Assembly (NCBI GenBank): GCA_044238605.1
Contig: JBIICY010000014.1
Coordinates: 1-32,021 of the forward strand
Source: UBA10438 sp044238605
GTDB lineage: Bacteria > Bacteroidota > Ignavibacteria > Kapaibacteriales > Kapaibacteriaceae
Reading direction: 5' to 3'
DNA length: 32,021 bases
The notes under the pieces were generated by a model, which was not told the DNA's origin, searched no databases, and saw nothing but the letters and a program-made list of their open reading frames with translations. The number at the start of each line of letters is the position of its first letter. The stretch's first letter is position 1. Shown here piece by piece: positions 1-7,067 of this stretch. The position numbers and the translations under genes were made by a program.

Positions 1-84
1 CCATTCCGAACAGAGTCGTTAAGCCCCGTTGCGCCGATGGTACTGCATCTGAACTGGTGTGGCAGAGTAGGTAATCGCCAGGTT
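1..84 (+). rRNA. rrf: 5S ribosomal RNA, 3' part (truncated by window edge)
   Basis: The first bases carry the typical 5S core (CCATTCCGAACAGAG, then GCGCCGATGGTACTGC) and the closing strand GAGTAGGTAATCGCCAGG. The 5' third lies outside the window, so an rRNA operon must end here. The 3' end is placed near base 84 by analogy with other 5S RNAs and is uncertain by a few bases. A strong terminator follows directly. Confidence 0.93.
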
Positions 85-92
85 ATTCTGTT

Positions 93-133
93 AAAGCCCT
101 ATGGTCTATACGATCGTAGGGCTTTACTTTTTT
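93..133 (+). terminator. Rho-independent terminator of the rRNA operon
   Basis: AAAGCCCTATG (93-103) pairs with CGTAGGGCTTT (115-125), giving an 11-bp stem with one G-U pair and an 11-base loop. It is followed by ACTTTTTT. Position right after the 5S RNA fits the end of the rRNA transcript. Confidence 0.9.
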
Positions 134-134
134 A

Positions 135-176
135 AGCAGCGAACAGCGAGCAGCGAACAGCGAACAGAAGGCAGCG
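135..176 (+). repeat. Heptamer tandem array 1 (ARCAGCG units)
   Basis: Six consecutive 7-base units: AGCAGCG, AACAGCG, AGCAGCG, AACAGCG, AACAGAA, GGCAGCG. The same family (AGCGAAC/AGCGAGC in another phase) recurs at 5642-5690 and 24397-24431, in each case directly behind a gene end or terminator and in the same orientation. Function unknown. The pattern resembles the heptameric STRR repeats of cyanobacteria, but only as an analogy. Confidence 0.85.
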
Positions 177-177
177 A

Positions 178-247
178 GTAATTACTGTAATTACGTAATT
201 ACTGTAATTACTGTAACTACCGTAATCACGTAACTACCGTAATTCAT
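178..247 (+). repeat. Degenerate 8/9-mer tandem array (GTAATTAC[T])
   Basis: Eight units each beginning GTAA: 178-186, 187-194, 195-203, 204-212, 213-221, 222-229, 230-238, 239-247, with lengths 9, 8, 9, 9, 9, 8, 9, 9. Typical units are GTAATTACT, GTAATTAC and GTAACTACC. Each unit contains the palindrome GTAATTAC or a decayed form of it. The array fills most of the gap between the rRNA terminator and the protease gene. Bases 248-306 show nothing else that I can identify, apart from presumably the protease promoter. Confidence 0.8.
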
Positions 248-306
248 AGTCGTATAGATATCCGTATAATTACATAGATGTATTTCCACCTACTCCGAGA
301 ATTACC

Positions 307-1506
307 ATGATACGTTACTTTAAAGGCGCAGGCACTGCCGCTGTTATTGCTGCCCTCCTAAACTCGTGTAGTATGCAGCCTACGTTGCCGGCTGATGAGG
401 GCACATCAAAAATCGATGTCAAGATCTTTGCTGCACCAAAGGGAATGAGTAAGATTCCAGATCATTACATCGTGTTGTTTAACGACGACGTAGATATCGA
501 CTATGTAAACAACGAGATTCAGCGCCTTAAGGGCAATTACGACTTCGAAGTAACTAACGTGTACGACGGAGCCGTAGCTGGTTTCTCGGGCTTTATTCCA
601 CCTGGCCAATTGAAGAAGCTCGCTGGTGATAGCAACATCGAACGTATCGAAGAGGATTTTACTGTTCAGCTTGAGGTTGTTAGCGACAAAGCCCTACTCA
701 AAGGAGCAACTGCTGCTGTTGCACAGTCAACTCCATGGGGTATCGCTGCTGTTGGTGGGTTTGTTGACGGCACGGTTCTTAAGCGTCCCGATAACTCACC
801 AAGACTTGCCTTCATCATCGATACAGGTATCGATCCCAAAACGGGCGATCTGAACATTCACCCCACACTAAACAAGAACTTCGTCTCACGTACAAAATCG
901 TGGTATGATGGCAACGGACATGGAACACATGTTGCCGGTACTGTTGCTGCGAAGAACAACAACGTCGATGTTGTTGGCGTTGCAGCAGGTGCTACCGTTG
1001 TTGCCGTTCGGGTGCTGGATAACCGTGGATCTGGACAGTATTCCTGGATTATTGCAGGCGTAGACTACGTCGCCAGAGTTGGTGGCAGTACAGACGTGGT
1101 AAACATGAGTCTTGGTGGCGGATACTATGCCACGCTCAACAATGCAATCATTTCTGCATCTGGTAAAGGTATTCGGTTTGCTCTGGCAGCGGGCAACTCG
1201 TCCACAGACTGTAGCGCTACGTCTCCTGCCAGTACGAATGGAAACGGTATCTATACGGTCTCCGCACACGACATCAACAAGTACTTCGCATCATTCAGTA
1301 ACTATGGTACGCCGGTAGACTTCGCAGCTCCAGGAGTAAATATCCTTTCATCCCGCCCCGGTGGTGGCACTGCTGCAATGAGCGGAACGTCTATGGCCGC
1401 TCCGCACTTGGCAGGAATCCTCATGGCGTACGGCTCTGTTGTCGGCAATGGAGTTGTGATTGGTGACAAAGATGCCTCTGCCGATCCGCTAGCCTACCGT
1501 CCGTGA
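307..1506 (+). CDS. Subtilisin-like (S8A) serine protease, predicted lipoprotein
   Basis: This is a secreted endopeptidase of the subtilase family, 399 residues. A signal peptide ends in a plausible lipobox L-N-S-C with Cys21 as the lipidated residue, suggesting an outer-membrane or periplasmic lipoprotein. Residues about 50-122 look like an I9 inhibitor propeptide (YIVLFND ... IERIEED). The catalytic domain follows, with Asp172 in IIDTG, His205 in NGHGTHVAG, oxyanion-hole Asn297 in AAGN and Ser362 in GTSMAAPH, the order and spacing of proteinase K-like enzymes. All key residues are present, so the enzyme should be active after autoprocessing. Unlike other secreted proteins here it has no T9SS C-terminal domain; it ends soon after the catalytic fold. 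It stands alone between the rRNA operon and the next operon and has its own hairpin terminator. Substrate unknown. Confidence 0.93.
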   Translation: MIRYFKGAGTAAVIAALLNSCSMQPTLPADEGTSKIDVKIFAAPKGMSKIPDHYIVLFNDDVDIDYVNNEIQRLKGNYDFEVTNVYDGAVAGFSGFIPPGQLKKLAGDSNIERIEEDFTVQLEVVSDKALLKGATAAVAQSTPWGIAAVGGFVDGTVLKRPDNSPRLAFIIDTGIDPKTGDLNIHPTLNKNFVSRTKSWYDGNGHGTHVAGTVAAKNNNVDVVGVAAGATVVAVRVLDNRGSGQYSWIIAGVDYVARVGGSTDVVNMSLGGGYYATLNNAIISASGKGIRFALAAGNSSTDCSATSPASTNGNGIYTVSAHDINKYFASFSNYGTPVDFAAPGVNILSSRPGGGTAAMSGTSMAAPHLAGILMAYGSVVGNGVVIGDKDASADPLAYRP

Positions 1507-1526
1507 TTCAAATACAAAGAATTGAG

Positions 1527-1556
1527 CGCCCCGTTAGTGAATCAACCGACGGGGCG
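1527..1556 (+). terminator. Hairpin terminator after the protease gene
   Basis: CGCCCCGT (1527-1534) pairs perfectly with ACGGGGCG (1549-1556) around a 14-base loop, followed by TTCCTATTT. The U-tract is poor, so termination may be partial. It separates the protease from the TonB receptor operon. Confidence 0.6.
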
Positions 1557-1588
1557 TTCCTATTTGTGCGGTAGTTTCGCATGTATTC

Positions 1589-3526
1589 ATGATGACAATT
1601 CTTCACAGTGCGCTATTGATCCTTAGCTCGGGTCTGCGTGCAGATTCTGCTATGGTCGACTCGCTGCGGGAGTCCGAAGTTATTGTCGTAGCCGAGCCCT
1701 GGCAACAAAGCATGCAGCTGGCCACACAGTCTAAGCTTACATTTACACGTCAGCAGCTGCGGGCGCTCGCCCCCTGGCAGGCACGTGATGTCCTGTCGTT
1801 GGTGCCTGGTGTGTTTGTTCTTGACTACGGTGGTGCTTCAGCGCTTCAGACTGTGTCATTTCGAGGGGGCTCTTCATCGCAAGCGTTGGTCATGCTTGAT
1901 GGAGCTCGCTTCTCATCAGCGCAGAGTGGATCTGCAGATGTATCGATGATTCCGATGCGATATGTGAGCTCGGTTGACGTTACCCGAGGCGGTGCCTCTG
2001 CTCTGTATGGTGCAAACGCTCTGCATGGTGCTGTAGACATGCGCCTGCGTCTGCCGGAGCAGGCCAGCTATCGGGTATCTGCTATGGGAGGATCGTTCGA
2101 TCAATGGACGCTTTCAGCTGGAACTACGCAATCGGTTGGTAGAAGCTCTGTTGGTGCTGATCTCGAGTTCATGGGCTCTGCCGGTTCGTTCCCATTTACC
2201 ACCTCGCAGTTTGGATCAACAATAAACATCAACCGTCAGAACAATGATATCCGAGCAACACGTGGAGTTATTCGTGTAGAGGATCGAGACTCATACGCAG
2301 CTACACTGCTGCTGCGCTCGGTTGACAGAGGTGTTCCGGGCGCTGTAGTGCAAGGCAACATTACACAGGCGCGTGCTCGTATGCAGGATGTAGACGCTAT
2401 CGGTATGTGGTCGGCATCGTTATCGCCGTCCTCACGTGAACATTCTTCCTGGAAACTTGCCGGCTCACTGCGATACCTCGACCAAGCCTTTCAGGATCCA
2501 GATGCTACCATCGTTGGATCTCAGGGTATCGACGTGCGGTATCTTCAACGTGATGTTACACAGAGCCTACTGGCAGACTATCACGATGTGCTGCCATCCA
2601 GCCTATATACCTGGAATGTTCGCGGACGTATCGACGCATCCTATGCCGACATTCGGGGTCCGCTACTGCAGGGGGCCAATGCTCCCTTGTTCCGCAGCTC
2701 ACTTGCAACCACACTGGATGCTGATATTGTTGGATATGGCCAAACACCATGGGTTGCCCGTGCAGCTGCCCGATGCGAAATCTTCAGTGATGTAGGACTT
2801 GTTGTTTCACCATTGATCGGTCTGCGGCTGCCGCTTGGTACGTCTACTGTACTTCGTGCACTTTGGAGCTACAATGTTCGGCCGCCGTCGTTTAATGAGT
2901 TGTACTATCTAAACTATGGTACAAAAGATCTGCGTCCTGAACGATCACAGACGACAGAACTTGCACTACACATGCAGCCAGCAGACTGGTTTGATGTTAG
3001 CGTAACAGGATATCACATTTCTACTCGAGACCTGATTGTAAGTGTGCCCGTGAGCCCCGTAATCATGAGTGCGCAAAATGTTGGTGCTGCTTCTACGTAC
3101 GGAGCAGAGCTCGTAGCACGTGCGGCAATCCTTCGTGACAAGCTGCGATTGCAGTACTCGTATGCCTACATGCAGGCACGGGATGCAACGAAGCGTCCGT
3201 ACCTGGATGGTACACTTCTGCCTTACTCTCCTCCGGAAGTGCTATCTGCATTGGTATTGTGGACAGACGCACGGTGGTTTGCATCAGCAACAGTGTCGTA
3301 CACCAGTTATAGGTACCACTCAACCGGAAGCACCTTAGCGTCACTTCTTCAGCCGTTTACATTGGTAGGGATGCAAGGGGGCGTGCGGCTTAGAACGTCA
3401 AGAACCGAAATCGACATACGCATGCAATGCGACAACCTTTTCGATGCCTCGTATGTTGTGGTACGCGGATTCCCAATGCCTGGACGCACCTTCCGACTCA
3501 TTGTCTCGATGGAGCTGGGCGCATGA
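1589..3526 (+). CDS. TonB-dependent outer-membrane receptor (BtuB-like)
   Basis: A 645-residue TonB-dependent transporter for active uptake across the outer membrane. After a signal peptide (cleavage near residue 20) there is a TonB-box-like stretch (SEVIVVAE), then a plug domain at about residues 40-155 (ARDVLSLVPGV, VSFRGG, VMLDGAR, VDVTRGGASALYGANALHGAV). A beta-barrel follows with the usual C-terminal pattern (RPPSFNELYY, LRPERSQTTELAL, CDNLFDASYVVVRGFPMPGRTFRL). The length is that of short vitamin B12/siderophore receptors (BtuB/CirA class) rather than SusC proteins, and there is no N-terminal carboxypeptidase-like domain. Its stop codon overlaps the next start (ATGA), so it is coupled to the two downstream surface proteins. 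The gene order argues for cobalamin or a related corrinoid as substrate; the sequence alone does not prove it. Confidence 0.92.
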   Translation: MMTILHSALLILSSGLRADSAMVDSLRESEVIVVAEPWQQSMQLATQSKLTFTRQQLRALAPWQARDVLSLVPGVFVLDYGGASALQTVSFRGGSSSQALVMLDGARFSSAQSGSADVSMIPMRYVSSVDVTRGGASALYGANALHGAVDMRLRLPEQASYRVSAMGGSFDQWTLSAGTTQSVGRSSVGADLEFMGSAGSFPFTTSQFGSTININRQNNDIRATRGVIRVEDRDSYAATLLLRSVDRGVPGAVVQGNITQARARMQDVDAIGMWSASLSPSSREHSSWKLAGSLRYLDQAFQDPDATIVGSQGIDVRYLQRDVTQSLLADYHDVLPSSLYTWNVRGRIDASYADIRGPLLQGANAPLFRSSLATTLDADIVGYGQTPWVARAAARCEIFSDVGLVVSPLIGLRLPLGTSTVLRALWSYNVRPPSFNELYYLNYGTKDLRPERSQTTELALHMQPADWFDVSVTGYHISTRDLIVSVPVSPVIMSAQNVGAASTYGAELVARAAILRDKLRLQYSYAYMQARDATKRPYLDGTLLPYSPPEVLSALVLWTDARWFASATVSYTSYRYHSTGSTLASLLQPFTLVGMQGGVRLRTSRTEIDIRMQCDNLFDASYVVVRGFPMPGRTFRLIVSMELGA

Positions 3527-4587
3527 ACATGTCCAAGATCTCAACAGAGATTCAACAGCTCCACGATAAGGCATGTGCCCAAGGCGACGAGCAGTATGTA
3601 GACCCTGCAACCGGTTATATTGTTCTGACGCGACTTGCACATGAACGCAGAGGCGAATGCTGCGGTAACGCCTGTCGTCACTGTCCTTACGACTGGAAAA
3701 ATGTACGAAGCCGAAGTGGCAGACTCTCATCGTTTGTGCTGCTGCTCATGCTCGCTCTGTCTGCACACGAAGTGCATGCGCAGTTGGAGCGCACGCTGTG
3801 CGATACCGTATCGGCGTTTGTGCCGGGGACCGGACAACACACCGGACAGGGAGCAACGTTTTTCCCACGGAATGTCTTCACGGGGCCGGCACCAACTGCT
3901 CGTGGAGATGTACCCTCAACAGACCCACGTGAGATCTGTTCGCTGGGCTTAGGGGGCTCTATCACTATCGGACTGCGCACAAAGGTGATCGTTGACAGAG
4001 AAGGAACAGACCTGACAATTTTCGAGAATGCGTTTTTCTACAATGGCGGACGTGTCTTTGCAGAGCCTGCACGCATCGAGTTGAGTAAGGACGGACTCAG
4101 TTGGATTGAAGTTCCGTACGACTCACTTACACTGTCGGGGCTTGCAGGCCTATTACCAACACTTGATCCCGAGGCTTCCAATCCAGCTACATGTGGCGGC
4201 ACAGCTGTAGATCTTGCAACCGTGGGGATTGATTCTGTTCGATGGATTCGTCTCACCGACGTAACGCGCTATATCCTGAGCAACCCGAAGAGCCCCTTTT
4301 ACGACCCAACGCTCTCAGGGTTTGACCTGGATGTCGTGATCGCATGGCATACGGCAAGCAGGGCATTCGAGGTTCAAATTGAACAGGATCCAGCTACGGG
4401 GCTTACCCACATTGGTTCGCCATCAGATGTTGATATGCGCGTGTATGATGTAGGTGCGAACCTGCTGATAACGAGGCACCTACCGGCAGGGGTTCATACG
4501 GTAGATATCCGTGATCTAGCTCCTGGATGCTACTTCGTTGTACTGAGCAACGGCATCACTACCCGAACACTCAAGGTGCAGGTTTGA
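3523..4587 (+). CDS. DUF5522-like Cys domain fused to a secreted T9SS-sorted surface protein
   Basis: The start at 3523 overlaps the receptor stop (ATGA); an earlier in-frame ATG lies inside the receptor gene and is less likely. Residues 1-60 match the small DUF5522 family, with the signature ECCGNACRHCPY (Cys46, 47, 51, 54), normally a stand-alone cytoplasmic protein. Without a stop, the frame runs into an Arg-rich then hydrophobic segment ending AHEVHAQ (about 64-87), a normal signal peptide. A secreted domain of unknown function follows (GGSITIGLRTKV, FENAFF, EPARIELSKDG). The last about 70 residues (VDMRVYDVGANLLI ... LPAGVHTVDIRDLAPGCYFVVL ... TLKVQV) look like a T9SS type A sorting domain. 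A DUF5522 domain ahead of a signal peptide is odd: either a recent fusion, or translation also starts internally. Function unknown; location suggests a partner of the receptor. Confidence 0.82.
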   Translation: MNMSKISTEIQQLHDKACAQGDEQYVDPATGYIVLTRLAHERRGECCGNACRHCPYDWKNVRSRSGRLSSFVLLLMLALSAHEVHAQLERTLCDTVSAFVPGTGQHTGQGATFFPRNVFTGPAPTARGDVPSTDPREICSLGLGGSITIGLRTKVIVDREGTDLTIFENAFFYNGGRVFAEPARIELSKDGLSWIEVPYDSLTLSGLAGLLPTLDPEASNPATCGGTAVDLATVGIDSVRWIRLTDVTRYILSNPKSPFYDPTLSGFDLDVVIAWHTASRAFEVQIEQDPATGLTHIGSPSDVDMRVYDVGANLLITRHLPAGVHTVDIRDLAPGCYFVVLSNGITTRTLKVQV

Positions 4588-5657
4588 TGCGCACGTTGTT
4601 GATGATAGTAGGCCTGATCTCCTGCATGGGGTGCGTGCCGACCCCCTTACCTCCTGAGCCTGGCGAGATAGCGATGGATTCTACCGGAGTGTTTGTGTTG
4701 TGTGAAGGACTCTGGCGTCAGGACAATTCAACACTTGCCATGATCGGTGACGCAGGAAACATCGTTAGTGACGTTGCATCCGATCTTAATGCACCTCTTC
4801 GTCTTGGAGACACAGGCTCTGATGTGCACGTGCGTGGAGACAGCGTCTACGTTGTTGTCAATGGTTCACGAACGATCGAAGTCTTCCACCGCAGAACCGG
4901 CAGATGGCAGGCACGCTTACGGTTTACCGATAATCGTGAGCCATACAAGATTGCCTTTGCCAACGATTCAGTTGCGTACTGCACATTCCTCAACGACAAC
5001 ACTATCGCCGAGTTTGATCCCCGCACACTGGTGATTCGTGTAGCTCGAGCAGAAGTTGGCCCGGCACCAGAAGGAATCGACGTGATTGGCAATCATGTTT
5101 ACGTTGCAATTAGTGGTCTTGGAGATCTGCGCTCATCCGAGCAAGGGGCAGGCACGGTTGTAGTCCTCGACCGTGTAGAGCTGCGAGCGATCGATACGAT
5201 CAAAAACCTTCCCAATGCCATGTCGGTTGCGGCAGACAAGGATCGTGGCATTGTTTGGATCTCCTACCGCAACCTGCGCTCACGTCCAGACTCACTCGGC
5301 GGCGTGATCGCTCTCGATGCGTCAACACGCAAGCCCCTTCGATCGTGGCGATACTCTTCTCCACGAGGCATCACCGTTGATAACCTTTCGGGCATCTGCT
5401 ACGTACTGCATGATGACGGCGTCGATGAGTTGTCGCCTCGTATCTCAAAGCCGCTTCGCATCATCACCCACAGCTCGCGCGCCCCAAACGACATCTGGTA
5501 TGGCATTGGTGTCTCTCCACGACGACAGAAACTTTACATCTGCAACGCCCGCTCATATGTTACGAACGGAGAAGTGCTCGTGTACCGCACAAACGGAGAG
5601 CTCCTCAATCGCTATGATGTTGGAGTTAACCCAGGGGGAGTAGCGAGCAGCGAGTAG
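4587..5657 (+). CDS. Beta-propeller surface lipoprotein (YncE/DUF5074-like, BtuG-like)
   Basis: The start at 4587 overlaps the previous stop by one base (TGATG); the 356-residue product begins with a lipoprotein signal (L-I-S-C, Cys13). The body is a series of propeller-blade repeats, starting with GVFVLCEGLWRQDNSTLAMI and including GDSVYVVVNGSRTIEVF, YVAISGLGDL and VVVLDRVELRAID. This opening matches the YncE/DUF5074-type propellers that Bacteroides uses as BtuG, the high-affinity B12-binding lipoprotein sitting on BtuB. With the receptor two genes upstream, the likely role is ligand capture at the cell surface; this is inference from family and context. The last residues (VASSE) and the stop codon are encoded by the first two units of a heptamer repeat array, so the natural C-terminus has been overwritten or extended by repeat DNA. 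Confidence 0.83.
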   Translation: MRTLLMIVGLISCMGCVPTPLPPEPGEIAMDSTGVFVLCEGLWRQDNSTLAMIGDAGNIVSDVASDLNAPLRLGDTGSDVHVRGDSVYVVVNGSRTIEVFHRRTGRWQARLRFTDNREPYKIAFANDSVAYCTFLNDNTIAEFDPRTLVIRVARAEVGPAPEGIDVIGNHVYVAISGLGDLRSSEQGAGTVVVLDRVELRAIDTIKNLPNAMSVAADKDRGIVWISYRNLRSRPDSLGGVIALDASTRKPLRSWRYSSPRGITVDNLSGICYVLHDDGVDELSPRISKPLRIITHSSRAPNDIWYGIGVSPRRQKLYICNARSYVTNGEVLVYRTNGELLNRYDVGVNPGGVASSE

Positions 5658-5746
5658 AAAGCAGCGAGCAGAAAGCAGCGAGCAGCGAATCTTGTACCCA
5701 GTACCCAGTACCCAGTACCCTCGTCCCTAGTCCCTCGTCCCTACCT
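5642..5746 (+). repeat. Heptamer tandem array 2, two unit families in one register
   Basis: Fifteen consecutive 7-base units with no phase slip. Units 1-7 are of the AGCGAGC type (AGCGAGC, AGCGAGT, AGAAAGC, AGCGAGC, AGAAAGC, AGCGAGC, AGCGAAT). Unit 8 is CTTGTAC. Units 9-11 are CCAGTAC, and units 12-15 are CCTCGTC, CCTAGTC, CCTCGTC and CCTACCT. The array starts inside the 3' end of the propeller gene and overlaps the stop codon of the convergent SUI1-like gene, filling the whole convergent intergenic space. I see no separate terminator here. Confidence 0.88.
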
Positions 5747-6055
5747 AACCTTATACCCCTCATCCACTAGGATCTTTTTCAGTCTGTCTGCGTGGTCTCC
5801 CTGCATTTCGATAGACTGGTCTGCGAGTTGACCGCCAGCGCCGAGAGACTTTTTAAACAAGGTTAAGAGTCGGTTGAGCTCCATGGGGTGGGAGAAAAAG
5901 CCCCATACAATCGTGACAAGCTTGCCGCGACGCTTCTCTGTGCGAACGCGCAGCTGGAGCACTTGTCCGTCGTGGCCAACGCGTTTCTTCGTGTCTTCGT
6001 GTTTGGGTTTCTCGGGCATGCCGAGCATTGATCCAAGGTCTTCTAGTCCAGGCAT
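5741..6055 (-). CDS. yciH: SUI1/eIF1-like translation initiation factor (YciH family)
   Basis: A 104-residue protein whose C-terminal two thirds form a SUI1 domain: GKLVTIVWGF at about residues 44-53, then LLTLFKKSLGAGGQLADQS and an end DRLKKILVDEGYKVR. Bacterial SUI1 proteins (YciH) bind the small ribosomal subunit and are thought to affect initiation fidelity; the exact role is not settled. The acidic/basic N-terminal segment of about 35 residues is typical of the family. It is divergent from the acyltransferase gene, with start codons only 26 bases apart. Its stop codon TAG falls inside the end of the heptamer array. Confidence 0.88.
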   Translation of the reverse strand: MPGLEDLGSMLGMPEKPKHEDTKKRVGHDGQVLQLRVRTEKRRGKLVTIVWGFFSHPMELNRLLTLFKKSLGAGGQLADQSIEMQGDHADRLKKILVDEGYKVR

Positions 6056-6069
6056 ACCTGCAATGTAAT

Positions 6070-6077
6070 TACTTTTG
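6070..6077 (+). promoter_or_regulatory. Possible -7 element (TACTTTTG) just before the plsC-like start
   Basis: TACTTTTG fits the Bacteroidota -7 consensus TAnnTTTG and ends four bases before the ATG at 6082, so transcription would start at or next to the start codon. No clear TTG lies at the expected distance upstream, so the call is weak. Confidence 0.35.
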
Positions 6078-6081
6078 CCCC

Positions 6082-6789
6082 ATGCGCACGATCATCGCAC
6101 TGCCCGCTATCATCATCGTTACGGTGGTCTACTCAATTGCCGTGAGTATTCACATGAAGCTCTGGCATAACGGTGATGTCTTTTTTGCCTACGCCCGATC
6201 ATGGTCGAGGAAGATTCTCTGGCTCTCTGGCGTGCGTGTAACGGTTCATGGTGCAGAAAACATTGTGCCTGGCGTACGCTACATCTATGCGGCTAATCAT
6301 ACCAGCTTGTTCGATATTCCCGTGATTCTGGCATTTGTGCCTGATAACGTGCGCATTATGTACAAGCAGGAACTCGAACGTATACCCGTGTTTGGATGGG
6401 GCCTGCGGCTCTCTCCATTTATCTCAATCAACCGTGAGCGTAGCCGTCAGGCAGCAGATACGCTGGATCAGGCAGTGGCGTCAATGCAGACGGGAAGTTC
6501 GGTGCTGGTGTTCCCGGAAGGAACGCGCAGCAAGGACGGACGTCTTGGGGAGTTTAAACGGGGGGCCTTTACCATGGCCGTTCGCAGTGGACGGGCCATT
6601 ATTCCAATGTCTATTCTTGGTGCGCATACGATCATTCCGACCGGATCGTATTGGCTGCGTGGCGGTGATGTAGTCGTTACTCTGCACAAGCCCCTTGCCG
6701 TGCCCGACAATGCAACGCGCGAGCAGGAGCGCCAGCTGATGTCGGTTGTGCGGGAGATCATCGCAACCGACGTAGTTTCGCAGTCATGA
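6082..6789 (+). CDS. plsC: 1-acyl-sn-glycerol-3-phosphate acyltransferase (PlsC family)
   Basis: A 235-residue inner-membrane acyltransferase that would add the second acyl chain to lysophosphatidic acid in phospholipid synthesis. An N-terminal hydrophobic segment covers residues 3-24. The catalytic motif NHTSLFD has His73 and Asp78 (HX4D), and the substrate-binding motif is FPEGTRS with Glu146. The length is normal for PlsC. I chose the start at 6082 because it gives a clean membrane-anchor N-terminus; the longer frame from 6028 would overlap the divergent gene. The stop overlaps the start of gatC (ATGA), so the two are coupled. Other acyltransferases of the family (lyso-ornithine-lipid or lipid A types) cannot be excluded from motifs alone. 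Confidence 0.9.
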   Translation: MRTIIALPAIIIVTVVYSIAVSIHMKLWHNGDVFFAYARSWSRKILWLSGVRVTVHGAENIVPGVRYIYAANHTSLFDIPVILAFVPDNVRIMYKQELERIPVFGWGLRLSPFISINRERSRQAADTLDQAVASMQTGSSVLVFPEGTRSKDGRLGEFKRGAFTMAVRSGRAIIPMSILGAHTIIPTGSYWLRGGDVVVTLHKPLAVPDNATREQERQLMSVVREIIATDVVSQS

Positions 6790-7067
6790 CTATTCAAGAC
6801 ATCCACGCTATCGCAGAACTTGCCCGTCTTCGTTTTTCAGACGACCAGGCCAACGTGTTTCTGCATGAGTTTGAAAAGATCATTGCCTCGATGAGCGTGA
6901 TCAATAACATCGACATGTCTGCTGTAGAGCCGATGACGTCGATCACGGCGCAAGAAAACATCATGCGCGATGATGTTGCCGGCGAAACAGTCCCTACGTC
7001 CGATGCTCTGCGCAACGCACCGAAAAAGAACGAGGCATTCATCAAGGTGCCAAAGGTTCTGGGATGA
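6786..7067 (+). CDS. gatC: Asp-tRNA(Asn)/Glu-tRNA(Gln) amidotransferase subunit C
   Basis: A 93-residue GatC. It stabilises the GatA amidase-GatB complex that converts misacylated Glu-tRNA(Gln) and Asp-tRNA(Asn) to the correct aminoacyl-tRNAs. The typical N-terminal helix (IHAIAELARLRFSDDQ), the middle helix (FEKIIASMSVI) and the conserved strand MSAVEPMTSI are seen, and the tail ends in AFIKVPKVLG. GatA and GatB are not in the window. It overlaps both neighbours (ATGA at each end). Confidence 0.93.
   Translation: MTIQDIHAIAELARLRFSDDQANVFLHEFEKIIASMSVINNIDMSAVEPMTSITAQENIMRDDVAGETVPTSDALRNAPKKNEAFIKVPKVLG

Noticed and set aside
135..247. CRISPR array next to the rRNA operon
   Set aside because: Units are 7-9 bases with no spacers; a simple tandem repeat.
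1507..1588. Cobalamin riboswitch ahead of the BtuB-like receptor
   Set aside because: The gap is only 82 bases and is mostly filled by the protease terminator; no B12-box or multi-helix core is seen.
3635..3952. Alternative +1 frame at the end of the DUF5522 domain as sign of a frameshift
   Set aside because: The continuing in-frame sequence forms a good signal peptide and secreted protein, so no frameshift is needed.
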